Shown: piece by piece, positions 1-8,015 of the stretch
Position numbering within the stretch: position 1 is the stretch's first letter
Layout of the letters: each line of letters begins with the position of its first letter
Source: Thalassovita sp.
GTDB lineage: Bacteria > Pseudomonadota > Alphaproteobacteria > Rhodobacterales > Rhodobacteraceae
Direction of reading: 5' to 3'
DNA length: 64,000 nt
Assembly (NCBI GenBank): GCA_029212905.1
Contig: JARGPB010000003.1
Span: 188,562-252,561 of the forward strand
Notes under the pieces: generated by a model
The model's input: the letters and a program-made list of their open reading frames with translations, nothing else
What the model was told of the DNA's origin: nothing
Database searches by the model: none
Made by a program: the position numbers and the translations under genes

Positions 1-7
1 CCAACCA

Positions 8-328
8 ATGAAACCGATCTTGATTGCCTTGGGGTTCGTCGCTCTGGCAGGCTGCCTCCCGCCTGAGACCGCGCCGCAACCGACACAGGTCCCAACCCAG
101 AAATCTGCCTGCGTCGCTCAGGGCGGCACCTATGGCCGAGGCGGTCTGTCCCGACGCGAGATCTGCATCATGCCCACTCCCGATGGCGGTCAGTCCTGCA
201 GCACGTCCACGCAATGCTCAGGCACCTGTCTGGCCCAGACCCGCTCGTGCTCCAAGGTGACGCCGATGTTTGGCTGCTACAGCATCCTCGACAGCACTGG
301 CAAAGAGGTTAGCCTTTGCGTCGATTGA
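8..328 (+). CDS. Small cysteine-rich lipoprotein, function unknown
   Basis: A 106-residue predicted lipoprotein. The N-terminus is a short signal peptide with a lipobox reading LAGC, so Cys16 would be lipidated after cleavage. A Pro/Thr/Gln-rich linker follows, and then a domain with about eight cysteines spaced in pairs, which suggests a disulfide-stabilised periplasmic fold. I do not recognise the family. It lies just inside the window edge, so upstream context is missing. The next gene on the same strand starts 83 bases later, with a copy of the repeated intergenic element in between. Confidence 0.75.
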   Translation: MKPILIALGFVALAGCLPPETAPQPTQVPTQKSACVAQGGTYGRGGLSRREICIMPTPDGGQSCSTSTQCSGTCLAQTRSCSKVTPMFGCYSILDSTGKEVSLCVD

Positions 329-341
329 CCCACGCCCTCGC

Positions 342-362
342 TTCATCTTGCTGAAAATACTC
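342..362 (-). repeat. Intergenic repeat element, copy 1
   Basis: Copy 1 of a 21-bp element whose reverse complement reads GAGTATTTT followed by CAGCAAGATGAA. It is identical to copies 2 and 3. It sits between the end of the lipoprotein gene and the start of the DMT transporter gene. No strong G/C hairpin is next to this copy. Confidence 0.7.
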
Positions 363-411
363 AAATCCTGACCTTTCCCCCTGCGGAGCGTGTCTTGAAC
401 GAAAGCCTGCT

Positions 412-1311
412 ATGACCTGGGTGCTGATCTCTGTCGCCGCTGCCGCGTTTCAAACCCTCAGGTTCATGTTGCAAAAGATGCTGGCCATGGGGGCGCTCTC
501 TGCGGGCGGAGCCACATTGGCACGGTTCTTGTATTCTGCGCCCTTCGTTGTGGTGATGGCTGCGGGCTACGTGCTGTGGCGCGACCAGGGTGTTCCATCA
601 GTCGGGCGCCTTTTCCTGCCCTATGCGCTCAGCGGGGCCTTGGCGCAGGTTCTTGCCACCTGGTGTGTGGTCGCGCTGTTTGCCGAACGTAATTTCGCCG
701 TCGGCATCACCTTCAAGAAAACCGAGGTCGTTCAGACTGCTCTGATCGGGTTTATTGTCTTGGGGGACCGGGTGTCAGTGGGCGGGCTGGTGGCAATCCT
801 TTTGGGGTTGGTCGGCGTGCTGGTTCTGTCAGACAGAAAAGGCCTGACAGGCGCGGGCGCATCGCGATTTTTCAACAAAGGCGCTGGTCTGGGCCTGTTG
901 TCGGGGGCATTCTTTGCCATATCGGCGGTGGGGTATCGTGGGGCCACCTTAGAGGTCGGCAGCGCGGATCCGTTGATGCGCGCTCTGGTGTCGCTGGCAC
1001 TGGTCACGACCTCTCAGGCGGTGGGGCTCGGCCTGTGGATTGGCTGGCGCGAACCGGGACAGTTGGCACGTGTCTTTGGGGCCTGGCGCACGTCGGTCTG
1101 GATGGGGCTGGCCAGCCTGGGGGGATCCCTGGGGTGGTTCACGGCCTTTACCCTGATGAACGCCGCCTATGTTTTTGCCGTTGGTCAGGTCGAGGTGATC
1201 TTTTCCGTCGTCATCTCGGTTCTGGTTTTCAAGGAACGGCTGACCCGGCGCGAGGGCGCCGGGATCGCGCTGATCAGTGCGAGCGTCCTGTCACTGGTCC
1301 TACTCCTTTAA
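412..1311 (+). CDS. EamA/DMT-family transporter
   Basis: A 299-residue, very hydrophobic protein with about ten predicted membrane helices in two similar halves, the layout of drug/metabolite (EamA) transporters. The substrate cannot be told from sequence; family members export amino acids, nucleobases or other small metabolites. The second half carries the usual conserved stretch before the last helices (VFAVGQVEVIFSVVISVLVF). The 3' end overlaps the oppositely transcribed Nudix gene by 38 bases. It is one of three DMT-type genes in this window; the three are clearly different in sequence. Confidence 0.85.
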   Translation: MTWVLISVAAAAFQTLRFMLQKMLAMGALSAGGATLARFLYSAPFVVVMAAGYVLWRDQGVPSVGRLFLPYALSGALAQVLATWCVVALFAERNFAVGITFKKTEVVQTALIGFIVLGDRVSVGGLVAILLGLVGVLVLSDRKGLTGAGASRFFNKGAGLGLLSGAFFAISAVGYRGATLEVGSADPLMRALVSLALVTTSQAVGLGLWIGWREPGQLARVFGAWRTSVWMGLASLGGSLGWFTAFTLMNAAYVFAVGQVEVIFSVVISVLVFKERLTRREGAGIALISASVLSLVLLL

Positions 1312-1981
1312 GGCGCAGGAACAGGTTTGCCTCTTCGTTATTTTTGAAGAACGGCACGCTGGCCGGTGGGGTCAGATCATGTGCCCGTTTGGCGACCTCG
1401 GCCAGAACGACCTCGGTGATGAAGGGCAGATCGAATTCGCGCACCTTGGGCAGCGGTATCCACTGAAGGTGCGAAAGCTCGTCACAGGCCGCATCGAAAT
1501 CATCCAGATCCGAGGCGATCTCGTCCGCGTCGATCATAAAGAACCGCGCGTCGAACCGGCGCGGCCGCCCCGGCGGGGTGATCGCCCTGAACACGAATTG
1601 CAGCGGATGCGCGGCGGGTAGATGCCCCGTCGCGGCAAAGCTGTCCCAATCGGCCGGTGGGGCGATGTCCCAATCGCCCTTTTGCCCCAGGATCAGGCCG
1701 GTTTCCTCCCAAAGCTCGCGGATGGCGGCGACGGATAGGGCGTGGGTCAAGTCTTCGGACACGTCTTCTAGCAGGCGGTCCCGGCAGACTTCGGGTAGGG
1801 GGGTGGCCAGCGGGATGTCGGCATCCTCGCGGTCCACAGCCCCGCCGGGGAATACGAATTTGTTGGGCATGAACGCAGCACTTGCGCCGCGCTGGCCCAT
1901 CAGCACATGCGGATCATTCAGGCGGTCGCGCAACACGATTACCGTGGCCGCGTTCCTGAGCGCAGTTTTATCAATGGTCAT
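1274..1981 (-). CDS. Nudix hydrolase
   Basis: A 235-residue Nudix-fold pyrophosphohydrolase. The Nudix box is seen as FPGGAVD followed, after an insertion of about 35 residues, by RELWEETGL, the Mg-binding helix. The long insertion resembles the NUDT19 or CoA-diphosphatase-like subgroup rather than MutT. Likely substrates are nucleoside diphosphates linked to another group; which one cannot be read from sequence. ATG at 1981 is preceded by a GGAGG-type ribosome site. The 3' end overlaps the convergent DMT gene. Confidence 0.85.
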   Translation of the reverse strand: MTIDKTALRNAATVIVLRDRLNDPHVLMGQRGASAAFMPNKFVFPGGAVDREDADIPLATPLPEVCRDRLLEDVSEDLTHALSVAAIRELWEETGLILGQKGDWDIAPPADWDSFAATGHLPAAHPLQFVFRAITPPGRPRRFDARFFMIDADEIASDLDDFDAACDELSHLQWIPLPKVREFDLPFITEVVLAEVAKRAHDLTPPASVPFFKNNEEANLFLRLKGVGPVTGRSH

Positions 1982-2002
1982 AGTTCCTCCCTCGCAGGAA
2001 GC

Positions 2003-2389
2003 TTAGACCGAGGTGCCAAAGCCGTGCATGCCGCGCGCCCATTGATACCCGATCATCGCCCCCTTCAACCGAGGTAGAAGGTAGAGCGACAGCGCAACCG
2101 TGCCAATAGCGAAGATTGTAAACAGAACCAGAGGCTCGGGCCGCCAGGTTTCGAACACGAACAGCAGCAGCGGCGCCATCAGGTGGCCGACAATCAGAAT
2201 GGTCAGATACGAAGGGCCGTCATCGGCGCGATGATGGTGAAAGGCCTCCTTGCAGACCGGGCAGGATTTTCGCACGCTCAGATAGCCTTTGAGCATGGGG
2301 CCATTGCCACAGGACGGACATTTCCGTTTCCAGCCTTTTCGGATGGCTGGCCACGTTTCGCGCTCATTTACATAGACGGTGTCAGACAT
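2003..2389 (-). CDS. DUF983 family zinc-ribbon membrane protein
   Basis: A 128-residue protein with an N-terminal zinc ribbon (CPSCG and, about 20 residues on, CPVC), a conserved HHHRADDGPSY stretch and two membrane helices. This matches the DUF983 family, common in alphaproteobacteria and of unproven function. The reading frame is open further upstream to 2641, but the upstream part is not protein-like. The ATG at 2389 has a GAGGG ribosome site and gives the usual family length. It lies 21 bases downstream of the Nudix gene start on the same strand, so the two may be co-transcribed. Confidence 0.85.
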   Translation of the reverse strand: MSDTVYVNERETWPAIRKGWKRKCPSCGNGPMLKGYLSVRKSCPVCKEAFHHHRADDGPSYLTILIVGHLMAPLLLFVFETWRPEPLVLFTIFAIGTVALSLYLLPRLKGAMIGYQWARGMHGFGTSV

Positions 2390-2628
2390 AGTACCCTCGC
2401 GTTTCCCTAAGCGTGGGAAATTGGGGTATTCAGCAAGGAATAAAAAGCCCGCGCGTTGTCCTTGCGTCCCGATGTCGCAAAATCTGTAACCCACTAAGGT
2501 AACGGATGCGTGAGCGTGCATATTTTTCGACAGTTCAGGCGACGGAACCGACGACATGCCCCGTTTAGTACTCAGAAAACAGGCCAAGAGGCCGGTTTCT
2601 AGAGCAAACAAAAAACGGAGAAACGCAC

Positions 2629-3180
2629 ATGAAACGCGCAATTCTGATCTCGACTGTCGCAGCCCTGACCCTGACCGCTGGCGCTGGTGCCGCTCTGGCT
2701 TTTGGCAAAGACCGCATGGGCGGACATCACAATGGCCCGCGCGAAATGTTCTCGTTCGAAGAGGTGGATACCAACACTGACGGCAAGATCACCCAAGAAG
2801 AGATCGCCGCCCATTTCAAGGCCAAGTTCGACGCTGCTGATACCGACAAAGATGGCAGCCTGAGCCCCGAAGAAATGGCCGCTCAAATGAAGGCCAAACA
2901 GGCCGACCGTATGGCCAAACGCGCCGCCTATATGGTGGAAAAGCGGGACGCCAACAGCGATGGAAAGCTGAGCTTTGACGAAATGCAGCCTCAGAAACAG
3001 GGCCGTATGTTCGATCGCCTGGATGGGGACGATGACGGCGCAATCTCGAAAGAGGAATTCGCCAAGATCGAAAACCGCATGGCCAAGCGTGGCTACGGTG
3101 AAGACAAAAATGGCCGTATGATGCGTCACGATGATGACCATTACGGCCGCGGCATGGGCAAAGGCGATTGCCAGAAATAA
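2629..3180 (+). CDS. Secreted four-EF-hand calcium-binding protein
   Basis: A 183-residue exported protein with a signal peptide (about residues 1-24, ending LAFG). Four canonical 12-residue EF-hand loops follow: DTNTDGKITQEE, DTDKDGSLSPEE, DANSDGKLSFDE and DGDDDGAISKEE. All positions 1, 3, 5 and 12 carry Ca-ligating residues. The tail is rich in His, Asp and Met. It is probably a periplasmic calcium buffer or sensor. It lies just upstream of an ECF sigma factor cluster and may belong to the same regulon, but no promoter evidence was firm. Confidence 0.85.
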   Translation: MKRAILISTVAALTLTAGAGAALAFGKDRMGGHHNGPREMFSFEEVDTNTDGKITQEEIAAHFKAKFDAADTDKDGSLSPEEMAAQMKAKQADRMAKRAAYMVEKRDANSDGKLSFDEMQPQKQGRMFDRLDGDDDGAISKEEFAKIENRMAKRGYGEDKNGRMMRHDDDHYGRGMGKGDCQK

Positions 3181-3290
3181 TCTGAACTGGGGTGGGGCGG
3201 TGCATCCGTCCCATCCCCCCAAAGGATGGGGCTGTTTGAATGGGGCATGGGATTGCCCTTTGATAGCTCAGAGGCTACGCCAATAGGACA

Positions 3291-3875
3291 ATGAATATGC
3301 CCTTTGACGCCTTAGCGGATGTATCGGACGACGCATTGTTGGTGCTCTATGCCAACGGCGATCAGGATGCTGCGCGCTCTTTGAACGTGCGGTTCACGCC
3401 GCGCGCCTTTGGGCAGGCGATGCGCATGTTGGGGGACCGGGCCGAGGCCGAGGATGTCGCCCAAGAGGCCATGTTGCGCCTGTGGAAAATCGCACCGGAT
3501 TGGCGCAGCGGCGAAGCAAAAGTGACCACCTGGCTCTATCGTGTGGTGTCCAACCTGTGCACTGATAGGCTGCGAAAACAGCGCGCGGTGGATCTGGACT
3601 CGGTACCTGAACCCGAGGACGATCAACGCAGCGCCGAGGGTGAATTACAGGAAACGGCGCGGATGACCGCGCTACAGGGGGCGCTGGCGGAACTGCCAGA
3701 GCGACAGAAACAAGCCGTGGTGCTGCGCCACATCGAGGGGTTGGGAAATCCCGAGATTGCGGAAATCATGGAAATCAGCACTGAGGCGGTCGAAAGCCTG
3801 ACCGCACGTGGAAAACGGGCGCTTGCGGCCATACTGGCGGGACGGCGCGATGAATTGGGGTATACAGATGGCTGA
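3291..3875 (+). CDS. ECF-type RNA polymerase sigma factor
   Basis: A 194-residue sigma-70 family protein of the extracytoplasmic-function type, with region 2 (DRAEAEDVAQEAMLRLWK; VTTWLYRVVSNLCTDRLRK) and region 4 (LPERQKQAVVLRHIEGLGN followed by a helix-turn-helix). It would direct RNA polymerase to a small stress regulon. The next gene starts inside its last codons (ATGGCTGA overlap) and encodes a single-span protein that is a likely anti-sigma partner. A Spy-like periplasmic protein follows, so the three genes form one operon. Confidence 0.9.
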   Translation: MNMPFDALADVSDDALLVLYANGDQDAARSLNVRFTPRAFGQAMRMLGDRAEAEDVAQEAMLRLWKIAPDWRSGEAKVTTWLYRVVSNLCTDRLRKQRAVDLDSVPEPEDDQRSAEGELQETARMTALQGALAELPERQKQAVVLRHIEGLGNPEIAEIMEISTEAVESLTARGKRALAAILAGRRDELGYTDG

Positions 3876-4236
3876 GATGGACAAAACGACTGGCGAATTC
3901 GATCTGGACGCCCTGTTTGCCGAGGCACGCGGGCAGAGCGCGGATCCATCCCCCGACCTCATGGCGCGGGTGTTACAGGATGCGCTGGCCGCGCAACCTG
4001 TAACAGCTGCTGTGGTTTCGCCGCCGCGGACCTCGCGATTGCGACAGTTCCTGAATGCGGTTGGCGGCTGGCCTGCCGTGGCGGGGCTGGCGACGGCAGG
4101 GGTGGCTGGGCTGTGGATCGGGGTGAACCCGCCGAGCGCGATCGCCACAACGGCGGAAAATTTTCTGGGCACCGAGAGCGATCTGTATCTTGTCGATCTG
4201 ATGCCTGGGTATGACTTCAATCTGGCAGAGGGGTAA
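3868..4236 (+). CDS. Single-span membrane protein, probable anti-sigma partner
   Basis: A 122-residue protein with an acidic cytoplasmic N-terminus, one membrane helix around residues 66-83 (WPAVAGLATAGVAGLWIG) and a short periplasmic tail. No zinc-binding HxxxCxxC anti-sigma motif is present. Overlap with the sigma gene and the topology suggest an anti-sigma role; this is inference from position. ATG at 3868 is chosen because it makes the translation-coupling overlap; an upstream in-frame ATG at 3808 lies well inside the sigma gene. Confidence 0.7.
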   Translation: MAEMDKTTGEFDLDALFAEARGQSADPSPDLMARVLQDALAAQPVTAAVVSPPRTSRLRQFLNAVGGWPAVAGLATAGVAGLWIGVNPPSAIATTAENFLGTESDLYLVDLMPGYDFNLAEG

Positions 4237-4239
4237 GGC

Positions 4240-4752
4240 ATGACCGAGACCTTGGAAAAGCCCGTGAAAAAGACCGGCGGTATGCGCCCTTGGCTGAAAG
4301 TGGTGCTGTTCGCATCGTTGGCGATGAACTTGGCCGTGGCCGGGGTCGTTGTCGGTGCGGCCGTGAAATATGGCCCCCGTGATGGCCACCGCCCCCCGCG
4401 TCTGGACCGGGTGGTCGGGCCCTATACACAAGCGCTGAGCAGGCAGGACCGGCGTGCGATCGGCGTGCGTATGCGCGAGGAATACTCCCGAAACCGGCCT
4501 TCGCGGACGGAAATTCGGGCTGAGTTTGCCACTGTGTTGCGGGCTTTGCGGGCGCAGCCCTATGACCCTGCGCAGGTCGAGGCGATCCTGACGCGGCAGC
4601 TTCAGGTCGGATCCGAACGGCAGGAACTGGGGCAACGCCTGCTGATCGAGCGGCTGACGAATATGAGCGACAGCGAACGCGCCGTTTTCGCGGACCGCCT
4701 GGAAGAAGGTCTGGAACATCACCACTCCCGACCCAGGCCTGAGCGGGACTGA
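4240..4752 (+). CDS. Periplasmic heavy-metal sensor (Spy/CpxP-like) protein
   Basis: A 170-residue protein with an N-terminal membrane anchor (about residues 19-42) and a helical periplasmic domain. The features LSRQDRRAIGVRMREEY and the regular Arg/Glu/Gln-rich helices resemble the CnrR/ZraP/CpxP-like heavy-metal sensor family. It starts 3 bases after the anti-sigma-like gene and ends in a His-rich tail (HHHSRPRPERD). Members of this family bind metals or unfolded proteins in the periplasm. Here it probably tunes activity of the neighbouring sigma factor; that role is inferred. Confidence 0.8.
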   Translation: MTETLEKPVKKTGGMRPWLKVVLFASLAMNLAVAGVVVGAAVKYGPRDGHRPPRLDRVVGPYTQALSRQDRRAIGVRMREEYSRNRPSRTEIRAEFATVLRALRAQPYDPAQVEAILTRQLQVGSERQELGQRLLIERLTNMSDSERAVFADRLEEGLEHHHSRPRPERD

Positions 4753-4803
4753 TGTTCGGGTGACTGCGACGACAAAGTAGCCCGCTGCGCTGCAATTGCT
4801 GTT

Positions 4804-6195
4804 TTAGGCGGCGCGACGCACCTGATTGCGGCCTTGCGCTTTGGCGCCATAGAGTGCCTGATCCGCTTGGTTGAGCAGACGGGTGACGCGGTTCAGAGAC
4901 CCCTCTTGGTCGGCAGGGCGCTGATCGCATAACGCAAGGCCGATACTGACCGTGATCGTGACGGAACCATCGGCGCCAGGCAGTCTGATGGGGCGGTCAC
5001 TGATGGCTTGGCGCACACGATCTGCGGCGTGCCGGGCTTGGCTGGGGTCGAGACCGGGCTGAGCAATCAGGAACTCTTCGCCCCCGAACCGTGCGAGCAG
5101 ATCGCATGGGCGCAGGACATTTCGCATCCGCTTAGAGACCTCGGCCAGCACAGCGTCGCCCGCGCTGTGCCCAAAATTATCATTGAGCCGCTTGAAATGG
5201 TCCAAATCCGCCAGCATGACAGCCAGCCCATCGTGGTTTTGGGTCGCTGATTTGACCAACCGGGTAAGTTCCGGCACGGCATACCGACGATTATGTAGCC
5301 CGGTCAACGGGTCAATCAGCGCGGCGCGCAGGCCATTCTGCAAGGTTTCATGCAACTGATCCGAGCGCGCCTTGCGTCGCAGCAGTTGGTCCAGGCGCAG
5401 CGCGGCCTCTTCGGCATCGAAAGGACCGGTCATCAGATCATGCGCCCCAAGATCCAACATCTGGATGGCAGAGTCGGGACGGGCATCAGTCAGCGCGACC
5501 AGAAATTTGCAACGGCGAAACCCTGGCTGAGATCCGAGCGCAGCCAATAGAGCAGCGCCGAAATCGGGTTCTTCCCCGATGCCGCCTGAAATGACGATGG
5601 CATCGGGCGCGATGTCTTGCCCGAAATCCAGCGACAGGGCCCGCGGAGAGTGCAGGCTGAAACGATATGGCCGCAGGTGTTGTAGGCGTTTCATCCAGGT
5701 TAGGTTTCGGGCGGCATCCTCGGACACCAGCGCGATATGGGGTTGATGTGCAAAACCGGGCTGTTGCTCTGCGAACCCAGCAGAGGCGCGAGCGCTGGAA
5801 TGCAGGCTTCGGTCCTCGCGGCTGGTGCCGCTGCGCAGCAGGCTGCGAAGCCGGGCCAATAGCAGGCGGGGCTCGGCGTGGCGGTCCAGGGCGTCGTCCG
5901 CCCCAGATTTCAACGCGGCCATGCGGCGGTCTCTGCTGGGTGCTGTGTCCAGAATGATGACTGGTAAATCCCCGTGTTCAGGGTCGGTGCGCAGGTCCCG
6001 GCACAGATCGCACGCGCTCATATCAGGCAGGGTTGACGAAATCAGAACCACATCGGGCCGCGTTGTCGACAAGAGCGTCAGCCCTTCGGCCCCGGTGGCA
6101 GCCTGAATAACCTCGTAATAGGCGGCGCACAGGCGCGACCGGAGGCTAATCCGGTTCGTCGCGATTCCGTCTATGATCAGTATTCTGCCGGGCAT
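4804..6195 (-). CDS. PleD-like diguanylate cyclase with degenerate receiver
   Basis: A 463-residue protein with the PleD layout: receiver, second receiver-like adaptor, then a GGDEF domain. The cyclase motif is GGEEF, and an inhibitory RxxD site (RPCD) lies five residues before it, so c-di-GMP synthesis with product inhibition is expected. The first receiver lacks the phosphorylation signature: the phosphoacceptor Asp53 is Ser (LISSTLP), the second acidic residue is Gly10 (IIDG), and the switch Thr and Lys positions are Asp and Arg. ATG at 6195 gives the same N-terminus as PleD; an upstream start is possible but not supported. The DUF3572 gene is divergent. Confidence 0.88.
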   Translation of the reverse strand: MPGRILIIDGIATNRISLRSRLCAAYYEVIQAATGAEGLTLLSTTRPDVVLISSTLPDMSACDLCRDLRTDPEHGDLPVIILDTAPSRDRRMAALKSGADDALDRHAEPRLLLARLRSLLRSGTSREDRSLHSSARASAGFAEQQPGFAHQPHIALVSEDAARNLTWMKRLQHLRPYRFSLHSPRALSLDFGQDIAPDAIVISGGIGEEPDFGAALLAALGSQPGFRRCKFLVALTDARPDSAIQMLDLGAHDLMTGPFDAEEAALRLDQLLRRKARSDQLHETLQNGLRAALIDPLTGLHNRRYAVPELTRLVKSATQNHDGLAVMLADLDHFKRLNDNFGHSAGDAVLAEVSKRMRNVLRPCDLLARFGGEEFLIAQPGLDPSQARHAADRVRQAISDRPIRLPGADGSVTITVSIGLALCDQRPADQEGSLNRVTRLLNQADQALYGAKAQGRNQVRRAA

Positions 6196-6271
6196 AATGG
6201 GCCTTGGTGTCAGATGATAAGCGCCCAAAGGCGCAAGGGGTCTACTTTGTGACTCCTTTATCCCGGTGGAT

Positions 6272-6289
6272 TGGTTAAGAAAGAGTAAC
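6272..6289 (-). promoter_or_regulatory. Candidate CtrA-like promoter motif, copy A
   Basis: The motif TGGTTAAGAAAGAGTAAC lies 77-94 bases upstream of the PleD-like gene. Its reverse strand reads GTTAC, six bases, then TTAACCA, resembling a CtrA half-site pair. The same motif with three changes occurs at 35232-35249 at nearly the same distance before another minus-strand gene. Confidence 0.35.
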
Positions 6290-6315
6290 TAATTCTTAAG
6301 AGGACGGGCGCAGGC

Positions 6316-6600
6316 ATGGCCGTTACGCGGGATTTCGCCGAAACACTGGCAATCGGAGCACTGGAATGGCTGGTAAGCAATGACGAGTTGCTACCTGTCT
6401 TTCTGGGGGCAACAGGGGCCGGGATCGAAGACCTGAAATCCGGCGCGGGCGATCCGGCGTTTCTGGGATCTGTTCTGGACTTCATTTTGATGAATGACGC
6501 CTGGGTGATGGAGTTTTGCGACGCGCGGACGATCCCTTACGAGCAACTGATGCAGGCCCGCGTGACGTTGCCAGGCGGTGAAGCCGTTCACTGGACCTGA
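6316..6600 (+). CDS. DUF3572 family protein
   Basis: A 94-residue soluble protein beginning MAVTRDFAETLAIGALEWL, with the conserved features LEWLVSNDELLPVFLGATG and the FLMNDAWVMEFCD-like segment of the DUF3572 family. Members are small alphaproteobacterial proteins often found beside pleD or divK; their function is unknown. Here it is divergent from the PleD-like gene, sharing about 120 bases of promoter region. Its stop codon abuts the convergent MarR-type gene. Confidence 0.8.
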   Translation: MAVTRDFAETLAIGALEWLVSNDELLPVFLGATGAGIEDLKSGAGDPAFLGSVLDFILMNDAWVMEFCDARTIPYEQLMQARVTLPGGEAVHWT

Positions 6601-7056
6601 TTACAGGGTTTTCAGCTGTACGTCGCCCGCGCGGCGCAGCTTGGCCAGCAACTGTTTCAGCGCCTCTTCTTCGCCTGGCTCCAGCAGCCCGGACATCAAA
6701 TCAGCATTCGCGCGTGCAAAGGGCGTGGCTTGGGCGATCGCATCGCAGCCCTTTTGGGTCAGCTCGACCCGGCGAGTGCGGCGATCCTCGGTCCCAGAGG
6801 ATCGCGCCAACAGGTCGTCATCCTCCATATGGCGCAACGCGCGCGAGGTGGCGGTCCGGTCAATCCCTACAAAGTCAGCAATATCAGAGGGCTGGCTTAG
6901 GTTTTCGTTTCCCACGGCCAGCAGGATACACCACGTGGTCCGCGTCAATCCCAGGGTTTTCAGCTGGTCGTCCAGGCGCCGCTCTTGCAAGCGGGCAGCG
7001 ATGGACAGGTGATAGCCCAAGGAATGCTGCAAGCGATATGGGGGTTCGTTTTCCAT
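6601..7056 (-). CDS. MarR-family transcriptional regulator
   Basis: A 151-residue winged-helix regulator. The DNA-binding helix and wing are seen in SQPSDIADFVGIDRTATSRA and SSGTEDRRTRRVELTQKG, which carries the DxRxxR wing motif of MarR proteins. It would bind DNA as a dimer and respond to small phenolic or oxidant ligands. ATG at 7056 is chosen because homologues start near the sequence LQHSLGYHLS; an upstream in-frame start at 7122 would add an unconserved tail. The divergent neighbour is the HAD phosphatase gene at 7179. Confidence 0.88.
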   Translation of the reverse strand: MENEPPYRLQHSLGYHLSIAARLQERRLDDQLKTLGLTRTTWCILLAVGNENLSQPSDIADFVGIDRTATSRALRHMEDDDLLARSSGTEDRRTRRVELTQKGCDAIAQATPFARANADLMSGLLEPGEEEALKQLLAKLRRAGDVQLKTL

Positions 7057-7178
7057 GCCGCACAAGCGACCCGAACCGCGTGCAGAAGTCAAGCAATCCC
7101 GACGTCTTTGCGGGGTTGCCAATTGACACAGGGGCGGGCAGTTTGGGCCTGAATTGGCACCGTTAGCAGACAGGGCAC

Positions 7179-7878
7179 ATGATGCGGATCGAAGGGCTTT
7201 TGTTTGACAAAGATGGAACGTTGTTCGATTTCCGCGCCACTTGGGATGGCTGGGCGGCGCAGATGATCAACGAGCTGGCTGACGGAGATCCTGCTCTGTC
7301 CGAACGACTGGCCGGGGCTGCGGGCTATGATCTGGCGGCGCGTGCGTTCAATGCCGACAGCCCGTTTGTGGCTGGATCTAACGAAGAAGTGTCCGAGGCT
7401 TTGGTTCCTTTCTTGCCGCATTACTCGGCCTCCGAGCTGGAGCATCTGCTAAGCATTCGCGCGGCCACAGCGCCGCTTGCCCCAGCAGTTGATTTGCCGC
7501 CCTTTCTAAGCGGGCTGGCCGCGCGGGGCATGGCGCTGGGGGTGATGACCAACGATTCGGAATATAGCGCGCGCGCATCTGACCGAGGCTGGCGTCGCGA
7601 CTCAATTCCACTTCGTTGCCGGTTTCGATAGCGGATTTGGCGCCAAGCCCGCGCCGGGTCCATTGCTGGCCTTTGCGGATCATGTGGGTTTGGTCCCTGA
7701 AACGGTGGTGATGGTCGGGGACAGCACCCATGATCTGTTGGCGGGACGCCGGGCGGGGATGCGTACGCTGGGGGTTCTGACGGGCACTGCCCTGGCCGAA
7801 GAACTGAGCCCGCTCGCCGATGCGGTATTGCCCGATATCGGTCACATCCCGGCGTGGTTGGACGGGCTTGGCGATTGA
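7179..7878 (+). pseudogene. HAD-family hydrolase, interrupted by a frameshift
   Basis: A phosphoglycolate-phosphatase-like HAD protein read in two frames. The first part (7179 to about 7575) has motif I DKDGTLFD and motif II MTNDS. The second part, up to 7878, has KPAPGP and motif IV MVGDSTHDL. Reading shifts at a (GC)5 run at 7567-7576. Adding one GC unit restores SARAHLTEAGVATQFHFVAG and gives 702 bases, exactly 233 codons plus stop. The gene is therefore full length but for a 2-base loss, either a real slippage mutation or a sequencing error. Confidence 0.85.
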
Positions 7879-7885
7879 TCCTTTT

Positions 7886-7929
7886 GGTATCTAATTGCCG
7901 AAGCTGGTCCATTTAGTCGGCGAGATACC
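7886..7929. other. Inverted repeat after the HAD gene
   Basis: Two nested perfect arms: GGTATCT (7886-7892) with AGATACC (7923-7929), and inside them GCCGA (7897-7901) with TCGGC (7917-7921). It begins eight bases after the HAD stop codon, so it may be a terminator hairpin, but no T-run follows. A second, weaker repeat follows at 7935-7962 (TTCCCT and AGGGAA), before the H-NOX gene. Confidence 0.45.
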
Positions 7930-8015
7930 GCTATTTCCCTACAATTGAGTTTATTGAGGGAATGTTAAGGGCTCAGCACTCAAACTCTGTGCTACTATCA
8001 ATAATGGTGAGTGGT

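Noticed and set aside
2552..2575. Possible EcfG-type promoter GGAAC and CGTT before the EF-hand gene
   Set aside because: The spacing between the two boxes is 13 bases; 16-18 is needed. Kept out of the features.
3181..3240. Imperfect G/C-rich hairpin after the EF-hand gene
   Set aside because: Stem is interrupted and no T-run follows, so it cannot be called a terminator.
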